This document shows, piece after piece, positions 45,604-58,246 of a stretch of DNA of 64,000 nucleotides. Both the position numbers and the translations under genes were made by a program. Source of the stretch: Stomoxys calcitrans (taxonomy: Eukaryota; Arthropoda; Insecta; Diptera; Muscidae); assembly GCF_963082655.1 (NCBI RefSeq), contig NC_081552.1, positions 65,236,589 to 65,300,588 on the forward strand, in the 5' to 3' direction. Within the stretch, counting starts at the first letter, position 1. Every line of letters starts with the position of its first letter. The notes under the pieces are model-generated. The model was not told where the DNA came from, did not search any database, and saw only the letters and a program-made list of their open reading frames with translations.

Positions 45604-46807
45604 TTTTTTTTTTTGAAAATTAGGGTAATCAGAAGTGATTTTTAGGGGAGGGATGGTTCTTCAGACATTTCGACTGAAAACTAAATATTTAATTTGTGCT
45701 TCACTCCCAAACAACTTACACAATCTGTCAAAATTTTAAGAAAATTTGTTCGGCCGAGTCCCATGTAGTCATAATGGGTCTCATGCTCTTTGGGGCGTTT
45801 TTGGGGGGTGGGGTGACCCCCTATACTCCAATCCGACTTCATATGCCATAATTGTATGGCATTATTCCAAATCGATTTCTGAATACCTTTCATTTGAGCC
45901 CCATATTGACATGAACGTTTGGGGGAGTTTTGGGGTAGGGGCGGCCCGATGGGTACTTAGGCTCATATTTTAATACCATATTCGTATTTAACTCTCCAAT
46001 ACCTTTCATTTGATACCCATATTGTCCCGATCGATCCACTTTTGATTTTGCAGGTCTTTGGTGTCCGCCCCCCTTCCGATATCGAAAAATTATATAGCCT
46101 ATGTTTCCTTCCAGATCAACCTACCAATATGCGAAAATTTCGAGAAAACCTGTTCTGCAGTTTTTGAGTCTATACGGAACAAACAAACATTCCGAGTCCC
46201 ATATACCCATGATTGGCTAATGTGCCCATTTTGAGCATTTTGGGGGGGTTATATACTATACTTAGACATGAATTTGCATACCAGATTCATTATCTTCTCC
46301 CGCATACTTTTCATTTGATACCCATATTGTCCTTATCTGTCCACTTTTGATTTTGGGTGGTGTTTTTGAGGTAACGGGGAAGGGTCCACCCCTCCAATAT
46401 CAACAGATTATATAGCCTATACCTCCTCTCTGACCATATTCGTAATCTACTCCCGAATACCTTTCATTTGAGTCCCATATTGTCACGATCGCCAAATAAA
46501 TCTACGTTTAAGGGGTTTATGGCTTGGGCGGCCTCCCAGTAACTTGGACCCAATTTTATTATGAAATTCGCACTCTATTCCTGAACACCTTTCATTCATA
46601 TTATCCCCATCGGTCCACTTTTATTTTTGGGTAGTACTTTTGTGGTAAGGAGAAGGGTCCGCCCCCCTCCACATGTCAAAAAATTATATAGCCTATGTCT
46701 CCTTCCACACCAATCTACACAATCTGTGATAATTTCAAGGTAATCGATTCAGCCGTTTTGGAGTCTATAGGGAACAAACAAACAAAAAATACCTAATACC
46801 AAATTTG
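45604..46807 (+). repeat. E-type repeat, multi-unit block
   Basis: It contains CCTTTCATTTGAGCCCCATA at about 45888 and several later versions. Two GTCCGCCCCCCT-type tail segments are present (about 46060-46200 and 46650-46800), so at least two E copies are concatenated. Confidence 0.6.
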
Positions 46808-48348
46808 TATACCCATCACCGAAAGATGAGGGTATATTCATTTTGTCATTCCGTTTGCAATACATCGAAATATCCATTTCCGACCCTATAAGGAATACAA
46901 AGTCTTGATCAGCGTAAAAATCTAAGACGATCTGGCGTCCGTCCGTCTGTCTGTTGAAACACAGTCTTTAAAAATAAAGATATTGAGCTAAAACTTTGCA
47001 CAGATTCTTTTTTGGTCCATAAGCAGGTTAAATTCGAAGATGGGCTATATCGGAGTATATCTTGATATAGCCCCCATATCGACTGCTCCGTCGATTGAGG
47101 GTCTTACGCCAAAAGCCACATTTATTATCCGATTTTGATGAAATTTGGGATAGTAAGTTATATTTGGCCACTTGGCATCATACTTCAATTTGGCTCAAAT
47201 CAGTCCAGATTTTGATATAGCTGCTATATAGACCGATCCGTCGATTTAAGGTCTTAGGCCCATAAAAGCCACATTTATTATCCGATTTTGCTGAATTTTG
47301 TGACAGTGAGTTGTGTTAGGCTCTTCGAAATCCTTCTTCAATTTGGCCCAGATCGGTACAGATTTGGATATAGCTACCATATAGACCGATCTCTGGATTA
47401 AGGTTTTGGGGCCATAAAAGGCGCATTTATTGTCCGATGTCGCCGAAATTTGGGACAGTGAGTTGTATTATGCTCCTCGACATCGTTCTTCAATTTGGCC
47501 TGGATCGGTTCAGATTTGGATATAGCTGTCATGTAGACCGATCCGTCGATTTAAGGTCTTAGACCCATAAAAGCCACATTTATTATCCGATATTGCTGAA
47601 TTTTGGGACAGTGAGTTGTGTTAGGCTCTTCGACATCCTTCTTCAATTTGGCCCAGATCAGTACAGATTTGGATATAGCTGCCATATAGACCGATCTCTC
47701 GATTTAAGGTTTTGGGGCCATAAAAGGCGCATTTATTTCCGATGTCGCCGAAATTTGGGACAGTGGGTTGTATTAAGCCCCTCGACATCTTTCTTCAATT
47801 TATCCCAGATCGGTTCAGATTTGGATATAGATGCCATATAGATCGATCTCTCGATTTAAGGTTGTGGGCCCATATAAGGCGAATTTATTGTCCGATTTCG
47901 CCGAAATTTGGGATAGTCAGTTGAGTTAAGCTCTTCCACATTTTTCTCCAACTTGGCCCAAATCGGTCCAGATTTGTATATAGCTGCCATGTAGACCGAT
48001 ATCTCGATTTTAAGTCTTGGCCCCATAAAAGCGCTTTTATAATCCGATTTCACTGAAATTTGACACAGTGACTTATATTAGGCCTTTCGACATCCCTGTC
48101 GTATATGGTTTAGATCGGTTTATTTTTAGATATAGCTACTACAAGTCCAACATTTTGTTATACACAATTGAACAACGACTTTTACTTATCAGTATTTGGT
48201 CCAAATCTTAACGTATTTCGATATAGCTGCTATGGGTATAAGGCATTCATTTTTCACCGAATTTTGACGAAAGGTGCCTTACATATATATCCGAGGTGGT
48301 GGGTATCCAAAGTACGGCCCAGCCGAACTTAACGCCTTTTTACTTGTT
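46808..48348 (-). mobile_element. Helentron-like element B, complete
   Basis: It runs from TATACCCATCACCGAAAGAT (3' end) to CAGCCGAACTTAACGCCTTT (5' end) with about eight units. The TA core is disrupted (CCCTATAAGGAATACAAAGTC). One palindrome arm carries a G to A change (GGCCCAGCC). Confidence 0.8.
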
Positions 48349-48465
48349 GATTTTTGGTTAATGTTAGTGTGCCAACATAATTTCGCTTAAATCGCACTAT
48401 CTATTTCCGATATCTGGTGTTATGAAAATTATTGTTAAGGCCAGTCTTAGAGCGGGAAAGTTAAA
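48349..48465 (+). repeat. E-type fragment
   Basis: This short segment matches 37020-37135 (GGTTAATGTTAGTGTGCCAA, ATTTCGCTTAAATCGC) and is followed directly by a C 5' end. Confidence 0.5.
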
Positions 48466-49010
48466 AAAAACCAGTAGGAAAGGCAAAAGTCGGGCGAAAG
48501 TTACAATTCTAGTCCGATCGACACCAAATTTGGCACGTAGTGCTTTTTTGACGTCCAAGTATGTGAACAAAATTTCATCAGAATTGGATCAAATTTATTT
48601 AATGCTTTCATATATATCTTTCATACGATATGCACTTTTAAAGCTGTAGTAGTCACAACTTTGGTTCCATCCTTACATGCAAAAAATGTCATCAAAATCG
48701 AACAAGATTTAGGTAAAATTCCCATATATATCTTTTTATCGTTTTGACTTTTAAGGCTGTAGAAGCTACAATTTTAATCCGATCTGTACAAACATTTTCA
48801 TGAGATGTTTCAATTGGCATTCCAATACGAGTTCAAAATATCATCAAAATCGAATCAGATTTAGATAAAACTCCCATATTTATCATTTATGCGTTTCGAC
48901 TTATAAGGCTGTAGAAGAAAATCGCAGAAGACTCCATTCTATATTTAAATAGGTATGCAAAATTACAGTCTGACTAAATTTGGATCTAAGTGCTATATAT
49001 TAAAGTTTAA
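48466..49010. mobile_element. C 5' tip (+) fused to inverted C array
   Basis: A forward C tip (AACCAGTAGGAAAGGCAAAA, GTCGGGCG) is joined near 48495 to C units in reverse (CATATATATCTTTCATACGA, AAGGCTGTAGAAGCTACAAT). These run back towards what should be the 5' leader (GACTAAATTTGGAT). The element is therefore 5'-to-5' inverted and has no 3' end. Confidence 0.6.
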
Positions 49011-49317
49011 TGTCATATTCGTAAACAACTCACGAATACCTTTCATATGAGTCTTATATAGCAATGATCGAGTAAAACTTCCATTTTGGGGGCCCATGGG
49101 GGTGGGGCGACCCGCAAATACTTAGAAATCATTTTTTTATGTCATATTCATAATCTTCTCCCGAATACTTTTCATGTAAGTCCCATATAGATATGTACTT
49201 CCAATATGTTTTTTTGGGGAACTTTTGGGGTTGGATTGGCTAGTTGGTTTCTTGGACTCAGATTTTAATACCATATTCGTATTTTACTCACCAATACCTT
49301 TTATTTCCTCTAACTCG
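49011..49317 (+). repeat. E-type repeat fragment
   Basis: Two partial units are seen (CCTTTCATATGAGTCTTATA; GGGGGTGGGGCGACCCGCAA), matching about 8885-9110. Confidence 0.55.
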
Positions 49318-51010
49318 TAATAGGTCATTATTTTCGGAAGAAAAATTAAAGTCACTCAAAGATAGCTGCGATAATGGTATCTATTAGACGGTTGATGATC
49401 TGCGTCTGTTTCCAATGGAGCGGCAGATCTAGAGCCCGGGAGTAGGACTCCAAAGACCCAACGACTACGGTGGTGGTATTAGGCTATAGCATGTTGTCTG
49501 CTGCTGAAACCTCGACTGGTGAAGCGAGCAATAGGAAGATGGGTCCAAGAACATTTGCTAATGTATCTAGGGGCAGTTTGATGGTAGTTACTGCATTCCT
49601 AGGAATAACTGGAGTGTCAATGAGCTGTCATCAGTATACTCCGATGTCCTTGCGGAATTTCCTTGGTCTCCTCCAGTTTGTGACGATGCAGGCTGGTATC
49701 GGGGCCGATACAAACTAATTGCCCTCAAGGATCAACGTTCAATTGAAATGTAACGTTGTCCGCTAAAAAATATTGTTGAGATCTGGCCAGGTGCAGTACT
49801 AGATTTAGGCAAGAAGGAAGATATTCTATCGCGTCCAATGGCTCATGCTTGGATACCAAGGATTCCCTCAGATCCTGAATCGATACTTAGAAGACTAAGG
49901 AAATGTAATCCCAATCTTTGAACCACCGACTGGAAGATTGGTAGATTGGATGAGGCTGATGGTGACCGGAGACATGCAGTATTCGTACTAAACTCCGGCT
50001 GTCTCGCAGACTTCAACAAGTCTGAAGGAGTTGTATCCTATAGATTAAACTAGTTGAGCCTGAAAGTCTATAGAAACGGTGGGTTTGGGGAATCAGGAGA
50101 CAGCTCAGCAGTTGTTGCTAAACACTTGCCTGAGGAACTATAGACCACATCGCTAAGATATGGCGGATTACTGGAGATTAAAACTCCCCTTGTCACAATC
50201 GAGGCAGGAGGGGAAGGCATCGAAACGGCACCCGACAAGCCCTGTGTAGGTGGGTCTTCCGGTTGGATTGGGCTCAAGGTACGTGCCAGCCGAGAAGGAC
50301 GGATCTCAAAAAGTACTTCGACAGCAGCAGCTAGTGAAGCATCTGTGGAGGAATCTTCCACACCGCAAGTGTCCAGTGTACTGAGGAAGAGTGATTTCAC
50401 TGCTTTCTCATCTGCCCCTTGATGCGTACGGAAAATCATCATGACAAGATCTAATGACTCTGTGAGGATGAACTCCTGCGGGAATCAGAAGACGAGGCTA
50501 ACGTAACAATGGTGGAAGTTCTGAATTCTGACTATGGTCCGGTTTCTGCAGATAAATCTCCACCATTTTAAGGCCTCTTCGGCGGCTTTAAAAGTCCTCC
50601 TGATGGCAGGGAGATTTGACGTGGTTCTTATCCTGGAACCATGGGTGTATGGAGGAATGGTTCGTGGACTTAGAATTCCGGGATTTAAACTACTCAAGTG
50701 AACAGAGTGAAGAGACACAGAGCCTGTATTCTTGCAAAGGGTAGTCTAAATGTTTTACTTCTTCCGTCGCTAAGCACTGAAGGTTTAGTATTTAGTAGCC
50801 AGCCTTGAAATAAATAAGTCTAATTACTTGTTGGCTTCCCTTTATATGGCACACGATTCAGAGATACTGCCTTCAAACCATATGTTGCTGGTTGAGGCCG
50901 ATTCTTTAGGGAAGAAGAGCCTCATTGTAGAAAGTGGTGCTAATGTACATCACCAGATATGGGAAAGTTTGGATGCCAACGAAAGGGGTGAGCTGCTTAT
51001 CGAGTCTATA
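49318..51010 (+). pseudogene. LOA/Jockey-like retrotransposon fragment: ORF1 and endonuclease
   Basis: This is the most complete copy of the 5' half. It holds the ORF1 N-side segment (about 49470-49720), the DUF4780-like segment (about 49830-50100: AWIPRIPSDPES, TTDWKIGRLDEADGDRRHA) and an endonuclease start near 50590-50700 (AALKVLLMAGRFDVVLILEPWVY). A later endonuclease segment near 50825-51000 reads ASLYMAHDSEI and ESGANVHHQIWESLDANERGE. There the expected Asp before the AN-x-HH motif is Gly. Stops and frameshifts abound; RT is absent. It is paralogous to 10576-11230. Confidence 0.7.
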
Positions 51011-51353
51011 TATTGTATATAAAAATGAATTTGTGTTTGTTTGTTTGTTTGCTTGTTTGTTTGTGGGTTTGTAAATTTGTTTGTACCGCATAGACTCCAA
51101 AACGGCTGGAAATGGGCGGAACCTCCCCCGTTACCCCAAACTCACCACTTAAAATCAAAAGTGGACCGATAGGGACAATATGGGTATCAAATGAAATGTA
51201 TAGGGGAGTACAATACGAATATGGTATGAAAAATTGGGATCAAGAATGCGAGGGGTCGTCCCTCCCCAAAAACTCCCACAAACAGACATATCAATATGGG
51301 ACTCAAATAAAATGTAATCGGGACTAGACTACGAATATAACATAAACAAGTAT
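51011..51353 (-). repeat. E-type repeat, tail first
   Basis: It starts with TATATAAAAATGAATTTGTG and a TTTGTTTGTTTG tract (the E tail inverted). CATAGACTCCAAAACGGCTG and CCCCCGTTACCCC follow, then one to two units ending near CAAATAAAATGTAATCGGG. Confidence 0.6.
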
Positions 51354-51456
51354 CAAGTAAAAGCGTGCTAAGTTCGGCCGGGCCGAATCTTATATACCCT
51401 CCACCATGGATCGCATTTGTCGAGTTCTTTTCCCGGCATCTCTTCTTAGGCAAAAA
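51354..51456 (+). mobile_element. A-type 5' terminus, 103 bp, directly before a second A
   Basis: This complete A terminus and leader ends at CTTCTTAGGCAAAAA, where a second A element begins. The same 103-bp arrangement occurs at 54178-54280. Confidence 0.75.
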
Positions 51457-53097
51457 CAAGTAAAAGCGTGCTAAGTTCGGCCGGGCCGAATCTAATATAC
51501 CCTCCACCATGGGACGAATTTGTCGAGTTCTTTTCCCGGCATCACTTCTTAGGCACAAAAAGGATATAAGAAAAGATTTGCTCTGATATCAAGATATGGT
51601 TCGGTTTTTACCACAATTAAATTATGTTGGAGACCTGTGTAAAATGTCAGCCAATTCGAATAAGAATTGCGCCCTTTGTGGGCTCAAGAAGTAAAATAGA
51701 GAGATCGATTTATATGGGAGCCGTATCGGCCTATAGACCAATTCAGACCATAATAAACACATACGTTAATGGTCATGAGAGAATCCGTCGTACAAAATTT
51801 CAGGCAAATCGGATAATAATTGCGACCTCTAGAGGCTCAAGAAGTCAGATCGGTTTATATGGCAGCTATATCAGGTTCTGAACCGACTTCTACTTTATTT
51901 GACATAGTTGTTGAAAGTAACAATAAAAAACGTCTTGCGAAATTTCAGCCAAATCGGATAGAAATTGAGCCCTCTAGAAGCTCAAGAAGTCAAGTCCCCA
52001 GATCTGTTTGTATGACAGCTATATCAGGTTATGAACCGATTTGAACCATATTTGGCACAGTCGTTGGATATCATAACAAAATACTACGTGCCAAAATCCA
52101 TTCAAATTGGATAAGAATTGCGCCCTCTAGAGGCTCAAGAAGTCAAGACCCAAGATCGGTTTATATGACAGCTATATAAGGTTATAGACCGATTTGAACC
52201 ATACTTGGCACAGTTGTTGGATATCGCAACGGAACATGTCGTGCGAAATTTCATCCCAATCGGATAAGAAATGCGCACTCTAGAGGCTCAAGAAGTCAAG
52301 ACCCAAGATCGGTTTATATGGCAGCTATATCAGGTTCTGGACCAATTTGAGCCATACTTGGCACAGTCGTTGGATATAATAACAAAACACGTCGTGCAAA
52401 ATTTCATTCCAATCCGATAAGAATTGCGCACTCTAGAGGCTCAAGAAGTCAAGACCCCAGATCGGTTTATATGGCAGCTATATCAAGTTATAAACCGATT
52501 TGAACCATACTTGGCACAGTTGTTGGATATCATAACAAAACACGTCGTGCAAAATTTCATTCCAATCGGATAAGAATTGCGCACTCTAGAGGCTCAAGAA
52601 GTCAAGACCAAAGATCGGTTTATATGGCAGCTATATCAGGTTATGGACCGATTGGAACTATACTTGGCACAGTTATTGGATATCATAACAAAACACGTCG
52701 TGCAAAATTTCATCCCAATCGGATAAGAATTGCGCACTCTAGAGGCTCAAGAAGTCAAGACCCAAGATCGGTTTATATGGCAGCTATATCAAAACATTGA
52801 CCAATATGACCCATTTACAATACCAACCGACCTACATTAATAGGAAGTATTTGTACAAAATTTCAAGTGGCTAGCTTTACTCCTTCGGAAGTAGGCGGGC
52901 TTTCGACAGACAGACGGACGGACAGACGGACGGACGGACGGACAGACGGACGAACAGACGGACATGGCTAGATCGACATAAAATTTCACAACGATCAAGA
53001 ATATATATACTTTATGGGGTCTCAGACGAATATTTCGAGTAGTTACAATCAGAATGACGAAATTAGTATACCCCCCAACTTATGGTGGAGGGTATAA
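51457..53097 (+). mobile_element. Helentron-like element A, complete, about seven units
   Basis: It has an intact palindrome, leader, array, CTAGCTTTACTCC module, tract, core and 3' hairpin (CTTATGGTGGAGGGTATAAA). It runs straight into a B copy whose first bases are missing. Confidence 0.83.
52905..52964. repeat. GACG/GACA microsatellite of an A element
   Basis: About 60 bp of GACA/GACG repeats with one GAAC variant, at the fixed position between the array and the TA core. Confidence 0.8.
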
Positions 53098-54177
53098 AAA
53101 GGGGTTAAGTTCGGCCGGGCCGAACTTTGGATACCCACCACGTCGGGTATATATGTGAACAACCTTTCGCCAAAATCCAATGAAAAATGCATACCTTATG
53201 CCCCATAGCAGCTATATAGACATATCAAACGATTTAGACCAAATGCTTATAAATACAAGTCATTGTTCAACCGAGAGATCGGTCTATATGGCAGCTATAT
53301 ATAAATCTAGTTCGATCTGAGCCAAATTGAAGACCAACATCGAAGAGCCCAACACACCTCACTGTCCCAAATTTCGGCGACATCGGACAATAAATGCGCT
53401 TTTTATGGGCCCAAAACCTTAAATCGAGAGATCGGTCTATGTGGCAGCTATATCCAAATCTGAACCGATCAGTGCCAAATTTAAAAAAGATGTCGAAGGG
53501 CCTAAGGCAACTCACTGATCCAAGTTTCAGCAAAATCGGATAATAAATGCTGCTTTAATGGGCCTAAGACCTTAAATCGGAGGATCGGTCTATATGGCAG
53601 CTATATGCAAATTTGGACCGATATGTGCCAAATTGACGGAGAATGTCGAAGGGCCCAACGTAACTCACTGTCCCATATTTCAGCAAAATCGGATAATAAA
53701 TGTGGCTTTTATGGGCCTAAGACCCTAAATCGAAGGATCGGTCTATATGGCAGCTATATCCAAATTTGGACCGATCTCGTCCAAATTGACGAAGGATGTC
53801 GAAGGGCCTAAGACAACTCACTGCCCCAAATTTCAGCAAAATCGGATAATAAATGAGACTATTATGGGCCTAAGACCCTAAATCGGCGGATCGGTCTATA
53901 TGGGGGCTATATCAAGATATAGTCCGATATAGCCCATCTTCGAACTTAACCTGCTTATGGATAAAAAAAAAGAACCTGTACAAAGTTTCAGCTCAATATC
54001 TCTATTTTTGAAGACTGTAGCGTGATTTCAATAGACAGACGGAAGGACAAGTCTAGATCGTCTTAGATTTTTACGCTGATCATATATATACTTTATAGGG
54101 TCGGAAATGGATATTTCGATGTGTTGCAAACGGAATGACAAAATGAATATGCCCCCATCCTTCGGTGGTGGGTATAA
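53098..54177 (+). mobile_element. Helentron-like element B
   Basis: The 5' tip is shortened (GGGGTTAAGTTCGG) but the palindrome is intact. About five units and a 3' module follow. The core is shortened to GATCATATATATACTT and the hairpin is present (CCTTCGGTGGTGGGTATAA). One unit lacks the usual leader-side half near 53270. Confidence 0.8.
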
Positions 54178-56563
54178 CAAGTAAGAGCGTGCAAAGTTCG
54201 GCCGGGCCGAATCTTATATACCCTCCACCATGGATCGCATTTGTCGAGTTCTTTTCCCGGCATCTCTTCTTAGGCAAAAACAAGTAAAAGCGTGCTAAGT
54301 TCGGCCGGGCCGAATCTTATATACCCTCCACCATGGATCGCATTTGTCGAGTTCTTTCCCCGCCATCTCTTCTTAGGCTAAAAAGGATATAAGAAAAGAG
54401 TTGCTCTGCTATTAAAGCGATATCAAGATATGGTCCGGTTCGGACTACAATTAAATTATATGTTGGAGACCTGTGTAAAATTTCAGCTAATTCGTATAAG
54501 AATTGCGCTCACGAAGTAAAATAAAGAGAACGATTTATATGGGATCTGTATCGGGCTATAGACCGATTCAGACCATAATAAACACGTTTTTTGATGGTCA
54601 TGAGAGGATCCGTCGTACAAAATTTCAGGCATATCGGATAATAATTGCGACCTCTAGGGGTCAAGAAGTCAAGATCCCAGATCGGTTTATATGGCAGCTA
54701 TATCAGGTTATGAACCGATTTGAACCTTATTTGACACAGTTGTTGATAGTAAAAATAAAATACGTCATGCAAAATTTCAGCCAAATCGGATAGGAATAAC
54801 GCCCTCTAGAAGCTCAATAAATCAAATCCCCAGATCTGTTTATATGACAGCTATATCAGGTTATAAACCGATTTCAACCATACTTGGCACAGTTGTTGGA
54901 TATCATACTTGGTGCAAAAATTCATTCAAATCGGATAAGAATTGTGCCCTCTAGAGGCTCAAGAAGTCAAGACCCAAGATCGGTTTATATGGCAGCTATA
55001 TCAGGTTATGGACCGATTTGAACTATACTTGGCACAGTTTTTGGATATCATAGCAAAACACGTCGTGCAAAATTTCATTCTGATAGGATAAGAATTGCGC
55101 ACGCTAGAGGCTCAAGAAATCAAGACCCAAGATCGGTTTATATGGCAGCTATATCAGGTTATGAACCGATTTGAACTATACTTGGCACAGTTGTTGGATA
55201 TCATAGCAAAACACGTCGTGCAAAATTTCATTCCAATCGGATAAGAATTGCGCACTCTAGAGGCTCAAAAATTCAAGACCCAAGATCGGTTTATATGGCA
55301 GCTATATCAAAACGTGGACCGATATGGCCCATTTACAATACCAACCGACCTACACTAATAAGAAGTATTTGTGCAAAATTTCAAGCGGCTAGCTTTACTC
55401 CTTCGGAAGTAAGCGTGCTTTCGACAGACAGACGGACAGACGGACGGACGGACACGGCTAGATCGACATAAAATGTGACGACGATCAAGAATATATATAC
55501 TTTATGGGGTCTCAGACGAATATTTCGAGTAGTTACAAACAGAATGACGAAATTAGTATACCCCCCATCTAATGGTGGATGGTATAAAAAGATTTCCTCT
55601 GCTATTTGAGCGATATCAAGATATGGTCTGGCTTGGACCATAATTAAATTATATGTTGGAGACCTGTGTAAAATGTTAGCTAATTCGAATAAGAATTGCG
55701 CCCTTTGATGGCGTAAGAAGAAAAGTAGAGAGATCGATTTATATGGGAGCTGTATCGGGTCGCACAATCATTCGCACAAAATTTCAGGCAAATTGGATAA
55801 TAATTGCGACCTCTAGAGGCTCAAAAGGTCAAGATCCCAGATCGGTTTGTATGGCAGCTATATCAGGTTATGAACCGATTTCAACCATACATGGCACAGT
55901 TGTTCGATATCATAATAAAATATTTCGTTCAAAAATTCATTCAAATCGGATAAGAATTGCGCTCCCTAGAGGCTCAAGAAGTCAAGACGAAAGATCGGTT
56001 TATATGGCAGCTATATCAGGTTATAGACCGATTTGAAACACGTCGTGCAAAATTTCATTCCAATCGGATAAGAATTGCGCCCTCTAGAGGCTCAAGAAGT
56101 CAAGACCCAAGATCGGGTTATATGGCAGCTATATCCGGTTATGGACCGATTTGAATTATACTTGGCACAGTTGTTGGATATCATAATAAAACACGTCGTG
56201 CAAAATTTCATCCGAATCGGATAAGAGTTGCGCACTTTAGAGGCTCATGAAGTCAAGACCCAAGATCGGTTTATATGGCAGCTATATCAAAACATGGACC
56301 GATATGGCCCATTTACAATACCAACTGACCTACACTAATAAGAAGTATTTGTGCAAAATTTCAAGCGGCTAGCTTTACTCCTTCGGAAGTTAGCGTGCTT
56401 TCGACAAACAGACGGACGGACGGACATGGCTAGATCGACATAAAATTTCACGACGATCAAGAATATATATACTTTATGGGGTCTCAGATGAATATTTCGA
56501 GTAGTTACAATCAGAATGACGAAATTGGTATATCCCCCTTCCTATGGTGAAGGGTATAAAAAA
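54178..56563 (+). mobile_element. Outer Helentron-like element A, split by another A
   Basis: The first 103 bp (54178-54280) and the remainder (from about 55589, GATTTCCTCTGCTATTTGAG) together make one A copy. The CTGCTATT...GCGATATCAAGATATGG segment expected after the split is present, so a genuine nested insertion can be read. About 15 bp were lost at the site. The 3' end is ATGGTGAAGGGTATAAAA. Confidence 0.78.
54281..55588 (+). mobile_element. Inner Helentron-like element A
   Basis: A complete copy of the 2640/6489 subfamily (CTCTAGGGGTCAAG first unit). It inserted in the A-run after TTAGGC of the outer copy. The 3' end reads AATGGTGGATGGTATAAAAA. Confidence 0.82.
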
Positions 56564-56822
56564 CACCATTTATGTACATTCCACACACGTGTTAACGAAG
56601 TGTTGCTATGCAAAATTAAAAATGAACCAAACACAACATTCCTTCCTTCCTAAATGTCGGAACAGAAAAAATAAACTCCCTCAGACTTGAGTAACCGATT
56701 TCTTTACGGTTTTGGTAAAAATTGCCGTATGTTTTGTCCGACTATTTGCAGACGTCAGACAAAGTCGGATTAATTGTAGTATGTATGTATTTATATAACA
56801 AAAACAACAAAAACTAGTTATT
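56564..56822. other. Unrecognised island
   Basis: About 260 bp show no match in the window. Two CCTT repeats near 56641 and an ATGTATGTAT run are the only features. Confidence 0.35.
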
Positions 56823-56848
56823 ACTATTAAAAGGAATCCATTGCTAGG

Positions 56849-56940
56849 CTGCCTAAAAAGTAATTGCAGATTTTTTAAAAGAAAGTAAATGAATTTTTAA
56901 TAAAATTTAGAATGAACTTTAATCAAATATATAATTGCTA
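56849..56940 (-). mobile_element. mariner 3' end fragment
   Basis: It matches 34766-34855 of mariner 1. The 25 bp outside the TIR (ACTATTAAAAGGAATCCATT, GCTA) are shared too, at 34741-34765 and 56823-56848. It stops at TA where mariner 2 begins. Confidence 0.75.
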
Positions 56941-57015
56941 TTGGGTTGCCCAAAAAGTAATTGCGGATTTTTTAAAAGAAAGTAAAAGCATTTTTAATAA
57001 AACTTAGAATGAACT

Positions 57016-57600
57016 TTAATCAAATATATAATTGCCATTTTGTTCGATAACATTTTGCCATCTTCCTGGCAAATTTAGTATTCCACGCTCATAAAACTTC
57101 TGGCCTTTATCTGCAAAAAACTGAACCAAGTGCGATTTTATAGCCTCATCATTGCCGAAAGTTTTACCATTTAAGGAGTTTTGCAAAGATCGAAATAAAT
57201 GGTAGTCTGATGCTGCAAGGTCAGGGCTATATGGTGGATGCATCAAAAGTTCCCAGCCAAGCTCACTCAGTTTTTGGCGAGTGACCAAAAATGTGTGCGG
57301 TCTAGCGTTGTCCTGGTGGAATAAGACACCTTTACGATTGACCAATTCTGGTCGCTTCTCCTTGATGGCTGTATTCAATTTGTCCAATTGTTGACAGTAA
57401 ACATCCGAATTAACCGTTTGGTTCCTTGGAAGCAGCTCAAAATATACCACACCCTTCCAATCCCACCAAACAAACAGCATAACCTTCTTTTGGTGGCCTT
57501 TAAAGTGGTTTGAGCTGGTTCATCATGCTTGGACCATGATCGTTTTCGACTAACGTTGTTTTCATCTCCAGTTATGATTCGTTTTAAAACCGGATCGAGT
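57016..57600 (-). pseudogene. mariner transposase remnant, copy 2
   Basis: The catalytic part matches mariner 1, with HQDN and ASDYH aspartates retained. Five residues after TGDE are deleted (the KW pair and what follows), and a further deletion after PAQTTLKA shifts the frame. The expected PSD is ASD. Coding upstream of LDPVLKRIITGDE is replaced by inserted A sequence. Inactive. Confidence 0.8.
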
Positions 57601-58246
57601 GCATCATTCTGATTGTAACTACTCGAAATATTCGTCTGAGACCCCATAAAGTATATATATTCTTGATCGTTGTCGATCTAGCCATGTCCGTCCGTCTGTC
57701 CGTCCGTCCGTCGGTCCGTCCGTCCGTCTGTTGAAAGCACACTAACTTCCGAAGGAGTAAAGCTAGCCGCTTGAAATTTTGCACAAATACTTCCTATTAG
57801 TGTAGGTCGGTTGGTATTGCAAATGGGCCATATCGGTCCATGTTTTGATATAGCTGCCATATAAACCGATCTTGGGTCTTGATTTCTTGAGCCTCTAGAG
57901 TGCGCAATTCTTATCCGATTGGAATGAAATTTTGCACGACGTGTTTTGTTATTACAACAACAACTGTGCCAAGTATGGTTCAAATCGGTCCATAACCTTA
58001 TATAGCTGTCATATAAACCGATCTTGAGTCTTGACTTCTTGAGCCTCTAGAGGGCGCAGTTCCTATCCAATTTGAATGAATTTTGGCACGTAGTATTTTG
58101 TTGTGATAACCAACAACTGTGCCAAATATGGTTCAAATCGGTTCATAACCTGATAAAGCTGTCATATAAACAGATCTGGGGACTTGACTTCTTGAGCTTC
58201 TAGAGGGCTCAATTTCTATCCGATTTGGCTGAAATTTCGCAAGACG
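57601..58246 (-). mobile_element. A-type element, both ends incomplete, in mariner 2
   Basis: It starts inside the 3' module (CATTCTGATTGTAACTACTC), so the hairpin is missing. It runs through the GTCC/GTCT tract and three to four units, and stops at CGCAAGACGTTTTT where a complete A copy begins. Confidence 0.72.

Noticed and set aside
50068..50442. 124-residue minus-strand frame
   Set aside because: It lies antisense to the retrotransposon ORF1-ORF2 region, which is confirmed by the paralogous copy at 10.9 kb.
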